Assembly: GCA_032173965.1 (NCBI GenBank)
Contig: JAVUNC010000006.1
Location: 37,915,870-37,979,869 of the forward strand
DNA length: 64,000 nt
Reading direction: 5' to 3'
Source: Sitta carolinensis
Lineage: Eukaryota; Chordata; Aves; Passeriformes; Sittidae
Both the position numbers and the translations under genes were made by a program. Every line of letters starts with the position of its first letter. The stretch's first letter is position 1. This document shows, in pieces, positions 14,801 to 29,800 of this stretch. Under the pieces are notes generated by a model. The model did not search any database and was not told the origin of the DNA. It saw only the letters and a program-made list of their open reading frames with translations.

Positions 14801-17800
14801 AACAAACTGGCAAGGAGAGAGCCCTTACCAACAAACCCATGTCTCCCTCCTTCTCCCAACCTTGTGGAAATATCTTTGTCTAAATAGTCATTCTGTATCC
14901 ATCTGTAAAGTTGCCTATTCTTTCATTGCTAAAATACTTTTCTCCTGTCCATTCTGAATTGCAGTCTGTTTATTTCGGGCTACATCCGCAGTTCTTATCA
15001 GTCATTCTGAAATGTAATCCTCTTTTCCAAAGTATTTCAATCCCTTTAGGCTTGCTAATATGTTTGACTGGTTATAGATCAGGTCTATCAAATTCATCTT
15101 TCATTAATGAAAAGACTGGATGGTATAAAAGCAGTCTAAATAGGCCCAAAATGCAGAATATTAATGTGAATTTCTGCGTGATGATCTTAGTAATATACAA
15201 TTTTGCTGGTGTATCCTCAAAAACTTGATTTCTGAGCATGTCCTTCCAGAAGATGTATGGACACTATTTTTCCTGACATTCTTATGAGACTGTTTAGAGA
15301 AATATGATTAGAGAAATGCAGCACCTTTTAGTTTTAAAAGATATGTTTTCAATTTAATTCATTTTTGAAAGGCTTATACATGCATCCTACATTTTCAAAC
15401 ATCTTTGCATTTTGTTTTAGAAGCATTTACCAAGCTGCTGTATTCTCTTTGTATTCAGTGCTATCAAAGATACCTTTATTTAGCACATTGCTGTCATAAA
15501 GGCAAGCAGCATAAAACTGGGTAATAAGCTAGCTCATATACTATCAATTACTGTGGTTGTGGTGAATGCTGTTTTTTCCTTTCCAGTTCTCATTTTCCTC
15601 TCATCTGTTTACATTAATCTCCTTATATATTACTATTTGCTTTGTTTCTTATTTGTATAGTGTGTATGGCCAATGATTGATCTCAGACTTACAGTATAGA
15701 AAAATAACAAGAGTAACCAGAAGAGGAACAAATGCAGAAAGAATTGAGTAGTATATATTTTATGTCTTGTGTTAAAATTCTTTACCATTGCAGAGGAAGA
15801 GATTCTCTGGGCAAACAGGGCTTTCCTTGGTAGTCAAGCAGATCTTTTATGCTGTTCATATTTTAAATAGAAATGTGATTTAATGTTGCCATATGTTGTT
15901 TGATAAAGTTTCATACTGCTTATCTTTAGAGAATGTTTGTATTTTGCTGTGGTGATTCCAGATGTTAACATCTGACCTGGAAAACAGGGAGAAGCAGCAG
16001 GAAAAGATGCTGGACCAGCTAAAAGCGATACAGAATTGCTACAAGGCCTGTGAGAATGGACGTAGACAAACCGAACGCCAGTCTGCTGAGTTAGCTCAGC
16101 AGGTTGAAGAGAGTACCAAGGAAGCAGAACGGTACCTCACTGAATTCAAGCATTCAGAGGCACTCAGGCTGGAGATTGAGAAAAAAAGAGAAGATTTGAA
16201 GGTGAGAGCCCAGGAAACCATCCGCCAATGGAAATTGAAGTGTAAGAAACTGGATCGTGAGATAGAAAAACAAAATCAAACTATCTGTGAACTGATGGAG
16301 AAGAATAGTCAGGTAAGATTGGTTGGTTTTTTTGGGTTTTTTTGTACCCTTTCCTTTTGTTTTAAAAATGAAGAGAATGTGTTTATTTTTGCAAACTCTG
16401 ACTTAAACTGCTTCCCGCTTTTAAGTTCTGTACCACTTCTTTATAATTTCAGAACTTTTTCTTTGAGAAATCAATTTGAAAATTGATTGTGTAACATTTC
16501 TGGGTTTTTCATCTGTCTTTGTTCAATATGGTAGACCACTTATTCCTCTCTTTTTCCTCCTCTGAAGTTTTGCAGGAAAAAACATGGTGATTTTTGGTTT
16601 TTGACTTAGAAGAATTCCTTTATTTGTTCAGCTGTTGACACTGTTTTAAAGACAAGCATTCACATCAATGCTGATGCTTATCATCTCCTGTATTGGAATA
16701 ATGGTAGAAATCATCATTCTGTTGGCAATGAGTCTGTGGGTGTGTATTTTCCAGTGGCTGGCTCAAAAGTTGCTTGTTGCTATAGTGGCTAATATAGTGC
16801 TTAACTCTATGCTGTGAGCTTTTATCATAACTTACATGCTCTGCTGGTCCAGTCTATCATATTGTATGGCTTTTGTTTATAGTGCCATACCCTCTTTTCG
16901 CATATTTTCTCATGGTATCCATCCAGTTTGGGTTACTCAAGCTGATGGGCTTGAGATAGCTCCACCCTTTGCTTTGTCTTGCTCAAAGGTTGAGGTTTTC
17001 AAGGGCTATATGGGATGTAATATGGGGTGTCTATGAATCCTGTTTAAACATTTAAGAAGATGGTCACTCTTGCCTAAGAAAATGGAGGTTGTAAGGAAAG
17101 GAAGAGAACCTGAATCATTTTGAAATCATGTGTCTATCAAATGGACAAATTAGCAAAAAATAGGGACAAATTGTGAATAAGAAGCAGTAGATCTCAAAAA
17201 CGCTATGAAATCACTGTTTGTGTAAACATATGGACTGGTCTTTGTAGAGGCACTTGATAACGTGGTCCACATTGAAATTTTCTTTGCTACATAAGACTCC
17301 TTGGCATGGATTTTACCACTTTTTATGTGGTAAATATATTACATGCTAAATGCACCTCAAAGTGCTTAAACTTTGACTTAAGCTCCATTTAAAAAATACT
17401 CTCAGTATTTGTTCTTTTATAGTTGTGATGATTCTGCCAACAAGTTTGAGGTAATTGTCACTGGTGAAGAAAGGTTCTTTATTTTAAGATATGGAAGATC
17501 AAATAAACTGTGTCATTGTAAAGGAGAAGAAAGTACAAACGATGTTTTATGTTCTCAGTATAAAGTTGGAATCAGTTTACTTGTAGGGATATAGTCAATC
17601 TAGATGCAGCATTTAGTATAAACTTGAGGTAAGTAGATGAACATAATTTAACTAGCTTTGAAATATAGACAATTAACATCTGAGACAAAATTCTGTAAAA
17701 ACAATAAAGAAAAGGAAGAAATGGCAGTTTGTTGTCTTTGATTTCTGTTAGAAGACTTCAAAGGATTGATGGAGAATTTTCAAAATTGGGTTGAAATCAC

Positions 17801-20800
17801 AGCTTGCAATTTTGAGATTTTTGAAATATTGGCAGACAATGGCTGGGCTACAGAAAGACTTAGGTTTCATTCTTTTGGAGTTACTGGGATAATTTAGTTG
17901 AAGTTTTGCCCATGTGTCCTTAATATTGTTTGACAGTGGAGTTTCTAACATCTTTTGAAATATATGTTCTTTTAAGTATGTAATATAGAAAACGTGCTCA
18001 AAGCAAAAAACATAGGTTGTAGTTTGAAATTTTACTGGAGTTTTGTTTTTGTTTGGTTTGTGGTGGTGTTGGGGTTTTTTTTTTAGCCAAATCCTTCAAG
18101 ATAGGTTTAGGAGGGTCTCTTTTTTTTGGTAGGTTTCTTTTCCATGAGTCCATGTCCTCAATTTATTATATTTGTATTTTGCTTTATGTTACTTATTCTT
18201 GATTTAGTTGCAAATTGTTTTATTATTTTTAACTGCATACTTTTAACCCTAATTGCCTTTTTCTTCTGGACGATTTCAAGTAATTTTGCTATATCCATAT
18301 GAAATGTGTATTGCTTGTGGAATTGGTGAGAAGGCTAAGTAAAATTTAGTATAAAATTTATTCAGACTGTTTAAAGAATCTGATATAGCCAAATAGATTG
18401 CCCAAACAGGTTTCATAGTCTCCCTCACTGGAGATATTGAAGAACCATCTGGATGCAATCCTGTGCCTATGTTCTAGGATAAGTCTGCTTGAGCAGGGAG
18501 GTTGGACCAGATGACCCACTGCAGTCCTTAAAAACTTACACATTCTGTAATTCTGTGGTAATTTTAACGTGACATATATCAGTGTTGGAAAAAACACCCA
18601 AACCCTTAAGATCCTCAGAAAACAGTGGAATATTTATTACATTTGATTGATTTTTATTTGGGAGATGATGTCATTATTTCTTGGCTTTGATGAATAAGAG
18701 AACCAACCATGCTTTCAACTGTTATTAATTCATCTACTGTGCATAATTTCAAAAATAAGTTAAAGTTGGTATACTTCATATATCATATTTTAGAAAATAA
18801 AATAAGTCAGCATATAAATTGCACTGTAGGTATGGTGTATATGTCCAGTAGTCATCCCTGTATGCTACTGCATTATTCTATTACCACATTTTCTCCATCT
18901 TGCTATTTGGAGAAACCAATAAAGAAACACTTCTTAGTCTGCAAGGAGAGAGTGTGAGAAGCAGGGAATTAACCAAAACTACCCCTACTTTGGAGGCTAG
19001 ATAATTTAAGGACAAGTCCAGGTTTGACATTGCACATGATCTGTGTGTAAATTTAAAGAAACAAACACTGAATACATTTGAACCGATAGCAAGCATTTGT
19101 TTTTCATAGCAAGCAAAAATGTTATATTTTCACATTCACATGTTAATTGTTCCATAGACATTCCTGATATCTAAGGACTTCCTTCCAACAATTGCCTTTA
19201 ATTACTTCAGATCAGAATGGATTTTTTTTTCCTTTCCTAGGCCCTCAAAGAAAAAGATGATCTCAAAGGTCAGCTTCTCTCAGCTATAAACCAAATAGAA
19301 AACCTGCGGAAGGAGCTGAATGATGTGCTTACGAAAAGAGCCCAGCAGGAAGAACTCCTCCACTGTAAAGAGGTAAAACTGAATGAAATGGAGTCACACC
19401 GGGTATCTCTTGAAGAAGAGATCAAAGAAGTTCAAAGTACTGTAAAAAAATTGGAGAGTGAGTTGAAAAAGCAAGTCTTTCTACAAAATCAAATGCAAGC
19501 TGAGAAGGAACACTTGAAGACAGAACTTGCAACTATTAACTTGTTTCATAAAAAAGACCAAGAACGACTCTTAGAAATGCAAGCAGATGTAAAAAATCTA
19601 AGCGCCGTACGGGTGGAACTAACAAACAGAATAGCAGAAGAGGAGAAAGCCAAAAAGGAATTACTTAAGAGCCTCTCAAACCTCCAGAAACAGCAGGAAT
19701 CTAGTCATGAAGAGATGATTTCAGCTAACAGGCAGCTGAAGATGGAAAGAGAAGTTCACCAACAGGAGTTGGCAGATCTGAGATCAGAGTTACAAAATGT
19801 GAAAATCAAACATGAACAAAATGTTCAAGAACTCACGAAACTCCTTAAACAAGAAAAAGATGATGCAGAGGCTCAGATTAGAATGCTAAAGGTACTTATT
19901 GTGAAGATTTCCAATGTTGGACTTCTCCCCTCACACACCCCACACACAGCCCCTGCCATTGAATGATGAAAGTAATAAAGCATGGGCTTTAAAGCACTTA
20001 ATACCCATGTTATTGCAGGCCATTGTAAAAGTTTAGCATTCGGGGTTAAAAATTTAACAGTAAGAGTTTTGGTCAAAATCTTCATTCAAAAATAGCAAAA
20101 TAGATATGTCTATGATCAAAATAAGAGGAAATATACGATGCTGTAATGTTTTAGTAGAGCAGGCAGGTGAAGTCCCAGGTGACTGGAAAGGGGGAAGCAT
20201 TGTACCATACAGTCACCCCAGGATACCATCTTTTAAAAGGGTAGAAAGGAGGACCCTGGGAACCACTGACCTGTCAGCCTCATCTCTGTTCCTGGGAAGA
20301 TCATGGAACAAAACCTTTTAGAAGCTAGTCTAAGCCACATGGAGCACAGGGAGGTGATTTGGGACAGCCAGCACAGCTTAACCAAGGGCTTGTCCTGTCT
20401 GACCAACCCAGTGGCCTTCTCTGGTGGAGTGATTACATCAGGGGACAAGGGAAGGGCTACAGATGTCATTTATCTGGACTTACATAAAGCATTTGACACA
20501 GTGCCCCACAACATCCTTCTCTATAAAATGGAGAGAGATGGATTTGATTAGTGGAATGTTAGATAAGAAATTGGCTGAATGGTCACATTCAGAGCATTGT
20601 GGTCAATGGCTCAGAATCCAGATGGAGTGCCGATGTACAGCAATGATGTGTGGTGTCCCTCAGGGATCTCTGTTGGGATTAGTGTTTAGTTGTTTAATGT
20701 ATCATTCATGACTTGATAATAGTTCTTAAGCAGTTGGTAACATTGAAAACTTTAAGTGAAGATAGCAATAAAAAAATGCCCTAGGTAGTTGTTAGTAGAA

Positions 20801-23800
20801 GGATCATTAAAATAGAATATTTTGAGAGCAGTGCTTAACATTGGAGACTTGATTTTTAGTGTGTATAGCATTATTTAAGTGGTCTGTCCGAAAGGTCTTT
20901 TTTCTTTGGCAGCAACAAGTGGAGAGAAGGAAAGTGTGTTCTGGATAAGAAAAAATAAGTTGATCGTGACTCTGTTTTTCTATGAAATAATGGCAAATCC
21001 TAGTTAGGACCTTTTCATTTTTTACTGATTGTTGAACCTAAACAGGGTATTAAAAAATTCACTTCCATATTTCATATAGTTCCATGACTTCCCCATAATC
21101 CTAAATCTACATGTATTTTTTTTAAGAGCAGAAGGTTTGAGGGAGATGGATTTTCTAAGATATTAGGGTAGGCATATTTTATAGACGTATACAAAATGAT
21201 AATGCACAAGATTCTCTTGAGAGACTGTAAATGAAACAAAACTGAAAATCATATGCATCTCTAGGAAGCTCTGATGAGAACATGTCATCTTGCAGGTGGA
21301 ATGGTTACTTTTTGTCTGAAATTCATCATTACATTGCATTTGGATTTCAATTTTATGGGCATTCTTTTCTTCTAAGTTAAGGTAAACTTAACATACATTC
21401 CCCCCACCTCTTTTTTTTTTAATTTTTTTTTTAAGTCTTTTGGTGTTAGAATAGTGTTTAGGGAAATCCAACAAAAAGAGTTGGGGGTTTTTAACCTTTT
21501 TTTTTTTTTCAGGCTGCTGAGATTTTTTTCTAGCAACCAGCTCTCTTTTACTGTTACAGTAATAATTGACCTTATTTATGCCTCAGCTGTGTCCAACCTT
21601 TTGTAAATGTTTTTGGAAAGGAATATACATATCCTGTCCAAAGATAGTTAAGGCTTTAAAAATAAAGGTCGGTTGAGACTTGAGGAGTGGAGGGAAATTT
21701 AATATATTTGTAGAATCCAAAGCTTTAAACTTAAAAAAGGATGCATTTATGAGTTACTTCCAGGAAATCAAGGGTACAGAGTCCTGTGTTTAGAGAACTA
21801 ACTTCTGCATAGATTGTAAAAAGAAGAGACTTGCAATTTTAGTTGTTCTTTCCTCTCTTGCCTCCTCTGTGTGGTAATTTCTGCTTCACTTTTGCCTGGT
21901 TTTCTATAGTGTAGCACTGGATTGAAAAATATATAAGTAGTTAAGGATTTTTTGGGGTAGTAGGGAAGGACCATAAGAGTATTGTATGACGCAATAGAAC
22001 TGGAGAAGAACATAGAATTTTTTGAGATACCAGTGTTAAGAAGGATCTTACTGTTTCATTACTGAGATTCTGATGCTTAAACTTTTAATTTGGTTTCTGC
22101 TAGATTTCCTAAATGATTCCCAACCTATGTTTCTATGACATCTTATTTGGTACTTAAAGGGTAGATACACTAAGCATAGGAATTCAAGTGGTTTGCTTAG
22201 TGGTCCCTATTTCACTATGTGCTCACAAGCTCTGGATCTGTCTCCTAATTTTAATACATACCTTCATTTGCTTTAAAAATATGCTTGTTTTCTTAGAATG
22301 ATGACATACAAAATTTTCTACTGCCTGATGATATGGAAATATTTGAAGTATTAATCTTTAAAGTTATGTAGAGATACGTATCTATGCATATAAAAAAGTA
22401 TATATTTATATTTAAATTCTTTTCTATACATTTTCCAATTGTGCCATCCATTTTTTCCTGAAAATTATTAAGTGTTGAAATTGTATTCAATAGAGATCAG
22501 TTAAATTATTGTCATATCTACCTTGTCTGTACTGGAAATTAATAAGTATTAACTTTCTCCTCTGTGTCTCACAGATAATATAGATGAGAGATTTTTTCTT
22601 GGACTGTCTCCATTTGCATAGATATTACAATGCAATTACCTTTAGTAGGAACTGAAAAGTTGATTTTTATGAGCATATTCACCAAAAATGTTTTGGGCAC
22701 TGCAGGCTTATCTTTGTGGTCTTAAGTCTTTGTGGACTGTGAATGCTAAAGTTATTTCTCAGATTGTCCTTTGGAAGAGTTATTGTAATTTGTTTAGTGT
22801 TTAATTGATTTAGTGTCTAAATCAATTCATAAAATTTCTCTCCTTACCTTTCTTCCTCATAAGTAGTTATATTTATAGCGTAATTAGGAAATAGAATTTT
22901 TATTTTCCTCAAAAAGAAATTTACTTTTCCTGTTTATTTTTTTGTTTAACTGCATCCCACACTTCATCTAATATGAATCTGGTTTTAAGGAATGTATGTT
23001 AATTTGCTTCTTTGTTGTATTTTTTTTTTTATTTTTTCTAGATATCTTAGAGCGTTTCTCAAATCTTTCATTTTCAGTCAATTTTTTTCCAATGGAAATA
23101 AATATATATTATTTACTCCTTATTTTGGGGCTTTTTTAGATCCTTATGTGTTTTCTTCATTTTTCTCTGCAAAGTTTCATAAGTAGCATTAATCTCACAA
23201 AATAATAGCCCTAAACCCACACAATTCTAGAACTTAAAAATATTAAATCTTTGCTGTTGTTTCCTTGCAGATATAAATTTAGTATTGGTTCCTGAAATTA
23301 AATTCTAGTTCCGATTCCAAATTATTTTAGTAATGGAAAAGCTGCATAAATACTGTGCTTCTCGGGATGATGTAAGCTGATGAGTGTAGCAGAGCTGAAA
23401 TGAAGAATCTGAGACTTCTGTTTTCTGCTTTTAAAACATTGTATGGTTCTACAACTCTGTGATGCTTGTTTTCCATGTTCAGATAAGTAATTGCACTTAG
23501 CAGAACTTAATTTAATTTTTTACATTTATCATATGGCAATACTGTTCCACTGACTTAAAACTTTAGAGTTGGGGTGTGTGTTAAAATAACCCATACAGTG
23601 ACTTTGTAATCTGTTTTCACTTTACCATCAGATGGAACTTTTAGAAGAGAAAAACATAGTCAAGACTCGGTTTCGACAACTGGAAAAAATAAAAGTTGAG
23701 TGTGATAAATTGACAGAAGAATTAACCCAAAATGAGGAAGAAAATGTAAAACTAAAACGGAAATATGAGTTTGTAAAACAAGAACTGGAGAAAAAGGTAA

Positions 23801-26800
23801 AATTAACTGCTTTTAACCATGATTCGTTTCTCTGCTGATAAGTACCTAAAATAAATGATGGATTATAGAAATAGATGGTAAACCTAAAAACCCCAGGTAT
23901 TAAAGAATATACCCTGTTACGCCATAGTACACAATTTCTGTATGAGTGAAAGAAGACAAAAATGCTTTGGCTGGATTATGAACTGTATCCTTCCAAAGAT
24001 TCACTAATAATATTTAGGAGTAGAAATATAAATCCTGTTGCTTGCCTGATCTCAATACAGGTAACTACCAAATGTTTAATCAACCATGTCTAGTTTTCTT
24101 CATATTTTTCTTCAAGGTGCAGTGGAGCTATGAATGATTTAGAGGTAATTTAAAGTAGATATGCAATGTAAGCATAGTAAAAGAAATTCTAACTAATGTT
24201 GGGGTGGAGGATTTTTGGGGTTTGGGTTTTCTTTTACAGTATAGAGATAGAAAAATGTTAAACTTGGCATTTCTTCAGCTTGCTAGACTATCAGGAAGTG
24301 GTTTAAAAGCTCAACTTGTCAGACTAGTAAAAAGTACTTGAAATGAAAATTCCAAAATGTGTTTTCTCTACATTAGAACTGTCATTTTAGTTCTAAAATA
24401 TCTATTAATAAGAAATTATGTTTTTAGGAAAGTACATGGGCTTCTGTAGTCTGTTGCGAATTAGCTCCAACCTTACTTAATATTGGGAAGACACGCTTTT
24501 TACACCACAATAATCTTTTATCTCTAAATTGGAAAAGATAAGTTTTAAGCGTGCAATCCTGTCATCTCAACTTTTAAAGGTAAAGGCAGATGGAGACTTG
24601 TACTGGATTGCAATATGGTTAATTTAAGAGAATATTTGCTATTTTGGATTTTTAGATTGTCAAAAGGGATGTTAGGATGGGGGAAATAATATTACCTCTT
24701 GAGAAATCTCATACTAGCATACATTTGTGGCAATGCAGCAGAAGCTTACTGTGTTACAAAAGTACTTTCTTTTTCATGCTTTTTATACTTTTAATATTCT
24801 GTTCTTAATGCAAATACTAATTCAAAGAGGCATAGGTATTATAGCTAGCTTAGATTTTTTTAATTTTTTTTTCCATGAAATGTGAAGGAGCAGAGCATAA
24901 CAGTAAAATGGTTTCTTTCCTTTTCCTTCTTGCACTTCTGAGTCATTAGTGACTTCTTTTCTCCTGTAAGCTCTGAATGTAGAATGATAAGGAATGTTGG
25001 CACATTCAGAAAATCAAGCAGATAAGAAAAAAAAAGTTATGAATTCTCTTTAAGTCATGGTCTTTGGGAATGAAGGTTGACTTGTGATGGACTGCATTCA
25101 GTGGTTAGTGAGATAACAGAATACTCTTACTGGAAATATATGCAGTGCAATCTTATTACTTTCAGGATGCTAATCTAGGTCAAAACTGTTCTTTCAACTC
25201 CTATTTTTATAGTGCAGAAATACTGGAACCTCTCCATCTTAAAAATCTTATGATTTCTTCAGTTTGAAATAACTACTTTCTCAAATATTTTTGTATTAAT
25301 TCAGTGAAAAGAATCAGACTGCTTAGCAAGCATGAGTGTTTCACATTTGTAGGCCACCTATGTTAAAAACACCTATTTTGCCTATACATATATACGTATA
25401 CAACCTCCTGAAAGGACATAGCAAGGTGGATGTTGGTCTTGTCTCCCAATTAGCAAGAGATAGGACAAGAGCAAATAGCCTTAAGCTGTGTCAGGGGAGC
25501 TTTAAATTGGATATTAGGAAAAATTTATTCATGCATTGGAACAGGCTGCCTAGGGAAGTGGTCGAGTCACCACCCTTGGAGGTGTTCAAAAGACATGTAC
25601 ATGTGTTCAGGGATATGGTTTAGTGGTGGACGTGGCAGTATGGGGTTTTTAGTTGGACTCTATGATAACTGAGTTGTTTTCCAACACAAATGATTCTATG
25701 ATTTCAGATATGACCCATTCATGGAACTTGGGTGTTAGACATTACTTAACCTCCACACTGGTGTCTCATAAGAGCAGTGTATGAAGATTTCCAACAAATA
25801 GATTTCAAGCAGTCGTACCTAGTCATTGTAGAGGTCCATGATTAATAAGTTTTTGAAATCCTTGCTCTTCTCACCGTTCTTGGTGCAACTTGCATGCACT
25901 GGAATTTGCCTGTTAAAGTGTTTGCCCTTTGCAGCATTACATCCTCCTGATCTCAGCAGCAGACAGGTGTGTTTCAATTTTACTTATTCTCACAAGATAG
26001 GCTTTTCTATATTATTTATGATGCATAATTCAATATTTTGTGTAATCTAGCAGCAGTTTGGTTTTATTGCAGCTCTATCATAGATGTAAAAGAAGAAAAT
26101 CTGAATTTTAAAAATATACATGACATATTTAATCAACTTTCTGACATTAGATGATAACATAAAATACTTTCCTCAGTGCCACTCACTCTCCTATGAGATA
26201 TTCTTTGAGTAGTTTTCTTTGAGGTCATGCTGACTGCCAATAAAATTTTCCTTCTGGGATCTCTTTTCTGATGGTAGAGATTAGATGTCTAGAACAGATT
26301 CAGAGCAAAAGATAATAATGGGAGTATTTGCTCTGGGCTCTTTTTCTACTCATGAGGAGATTTGTCATAGAACATTTATTTTTGACTTTGAAAACAGGCT
26401 TTATGATTGTTGAGTATGGATTTGGTAGCAGTTTCTTCATGACTGATTTACAGGAAAATAAGAGAATCAAGGGAGGAACTTATAAGTGCTTTTAGAAGGT
26501 ATTATTTTTCCATGGCAAGGACCTGAACTTAGCATCACTGAGTATGGTCTGTTTGTAAGATTTAAAGATATGTGACTAATGATGTATGTTATATTATTAA
26601 TGCAATTATTTGTCTTTGTTTTGGTTTTCCTTTTTCACTTCAGGAAAAACAGATCAGTGATGAAGAGCATTTGAGAAAGATGAGTGAGGCCAGACTGCAG
26701 TTTGAAGATCAGCTGCATCACTTAGAAATGGAGCAGCAATCCATTCTCTCCATGATAGGAAGTGAAATTGATGCTGCTTGTGAAATCTTTTCTCGGGGCT

Positions 26801-29800
26801 CCTTGGAGAAATTCAAAGTAATTCAAAGTTTTAAGTATGCTGCAGGTTTTGTTCTTTTCTTTAAAGTTTGTAGTGGAACTTGTATGCATTGTTGTCACTG
26901 TTGCATAGATATAATTCTAATACAATTATGGATATTTAGCTGGTACTGGGGGACATTGAAGCTGGTACATAGGGTACTCTGAAGAACTGTCCATGAATTA
27001 ATTGGTACTTGCTTTTGCTTTTTTTTTTTATTTTTTTCCTTTTTTCTTTGTTTTCCTTTTGCTTGTGTGAAAGGACCTTTTATTAGGCAAAATTTTGAGG
27101 TAGGTTTTCTGAGGCTGTGTTCCTAGAATTGGGAAGTCCTTAAGAAAGACCTAAAATGCTTTTAAATTTGGGAGAAAATGAAAGAAATTTTTTGTTAAAG
27201 CATCCAAGTGATTTTTTGTATTTTATGTAGAGAACTGAATACTGAAAATGGAGAGTTTATAACCTCCATTTTTGAGGAGCAGGTCCTTGTATCCAGAAAA
27301 CTCAGATTCAAATTTTCAGGAAACCGGTAACTTCCTGTAACTTTTTTTTTCATAATTTACTAATCCTGCAACCCCTGTCTCCCTGTAGCTTTTCTTCTGA
27401 GCATTCTCATTTGCTCCCCAGGTACAGAAACACTCTTCCTCCCTCCATATGATTGTACATGACTAATCCTCTTAAATCAACACTCTACGTTTCTGCGAAT
27501 AAAGAGAACAGACTGTCTGACTGAGCTTGTCACCACACTTAAAAGTTCTTGACCTAGTGGCTTTTTAGCCTTAGCTGCATCCCAGAGTACACTCAGATTA
27601 CATCTTTTTTTTGTCTTGCTGTTTAACAGAGAATACTTTGTGGTTCCTGGTCATTTGACTGGGCTGGGCTGCTTTCGAAATTGCGTTTATTTTCATGATT
27701 GACACCATTTCTTCACTTGCATATGGAGTTGGGGTGTTACGGCACAAAACTAGATGAGAAATTTAAGAAAATGTATTTGACAAACAAGCTTTCTCCTCCA
27801 TATCCTTACAGATAGGTCTTTTTTTTTAATTAAGATTTGTAGTCTGCTGTAGTTGCCAGATTTTTGATCATTGAGCCATGCCTTCTTGGACTTGCTCCTC
27901 ACCTTGTGCAGAGTTTTTGGTTTCTGGATAAAGTTTTGCAGATCCCTGTTTTTACAATTCTCCTTGTTTTTTAATCACTGGCAAACTTAAACCAGTTCTG
28001 AATGCGAATTTTTGACTAGACAGCTAATGTGAAAAAAAATTTAATTTTGTGGTCCTGGTATGATTTTTTTTAAAAGGTAAGAAGCTTCCTTTATAATATT
28101 GTTCCTCAACCCACATATTGCTCCACATATTGCCAAGGTTTCTAAAGAGTTTATCCCTTTACTTCAAGAAGTTGCTACTGCAAATTGGGTAAGCAGGAGG
28201 AATTTGATGGATAAATATTTGTATTGAGAGAAGTCAAGCACTAGGCTTAATCTTCCTTGATAAAAAATGTCTTTTTTTATGAATTTCCAGTAAGCAGAAA
28301 AGACTGTCTTCCTTCTATGTCTAATTCCTATTTTATGTCTGTTTCTTTGTCACCTGCTTTTTCATAGGCAGTATCCCTTACACCAGCAGTACCGAATGAT
28401 CCTCATCGCTGGTTAGCAGAAACAAAGGTAATAGTCAAACCTCCTGAAATTTTACTGAGTAAGCTAATATTCAGTATTTGATGGTGTAGTGGGAGGTGTC
28501 CCTACACATCACAGGGGGTTGGAACTAGATGATCCTTAAGGTCCTTTTCAGCCCTAACAGTTGCGTGAGGGGTGAGTCTGTGAATGGACGGATCTGATTT
28601 AGTTGAAAGTCCATTTAAAATGGCACTTCACAGGTAAAAAAAAAATACAAAAGCATTCCTTTGGCAATTATTCTGATATTTCCAGACTGTTATTTCAACT
28701 GATAGAATAATTTTCCAAATGTTTCTGTCAAAAAGAAATAACCATTTCGATAGCAAAAATAACAATGTTTTTTTTCACAAAAAAAAAAAGACATTGAAGT
28801 AACAGCAGTGATAGCCTTTAGATTTGGTTCAAATTTTTTCAGACAAGTAAAGCATGAGAATGTAGTCAGCAGGTCAAGTTTCTCTTACAGCATTATCACA
28901 AGTCTAGAAATGATTTTAAATAAGGCTGGTATTTATTCAATCTAAAATAGATGGATTCTTGGAAAATGAACAATTTTTCTTTCCCTGTTGAAGCTTTCAA
29001 ATCCTATAATATGGGGGCACACATGCTTGAAAACATCTTCAAGGTGATAACTAAATCATAAATCTTGCCTTCCATTTTGCAAGCTGTTCTCCATCTCCCT
29101 CAGCTCGCACACATAACACACTTCTTACCCAGTATCTTCTTTTAAAAGAAGCCAATGTCTCATGATCAAATAGATCGCAAACTGTGGAAGACAACTGGTG
29201 GTTTTGCTTCTGTAAAAAGGTCAAAGCCACAGGAGAATTGACCTAAGGAAAAAAAATCGCAAATGTTTGTATGTAAGAGAAGGTTATTCATGGTGTGTGG
29301 TCTGTGTAAGACTTGTAGACCAAGAAAGGCTTCCACTACAGATAACAGAGATAAGATTGGAATCAAAGGAGAAATGTTATGGAGGAAGAATTTTCTTCCT
29401 TTCAACAACTGACGCATATCATTAAAAAGAACTTTCAAAGAGTCCCTAATAATTCTTTGCGTACATTTCTCACCTAAGTTTGTCTAGCTGCTAGAGGGAA
29501 TTTTAGAATGAATGACTGCTTAAAATCCCACTTTTATTTTCTTTTGTTTTTAAATAGGCTGTGTGAAAGTATTGCATTTGATTACTTCTTGATTTACTAT
29601 ATTGACCACAATCTTATCAATGAGATCTTTTTCTCCTCTGAGTGAGCCTTAAATATTTGCTTTTGCTGACTAGAAAGGATTGATGTCACTTTTTTAGAAA
29701 GGAGAAATTCTTTAAATTCTGTCAACATAAAAGAGAGAGAAGAAGGTATTCTGAAAGGAAGGCCTATCTCTTGGGGTCTATGTGTGCAATAATTCAATGT

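Noticed and set aside
14545..14859. Minus-strand open frame of 104 residues
   Set aside because: No recognisable domain, no splice or conservation support, and ordinary intronic composition.
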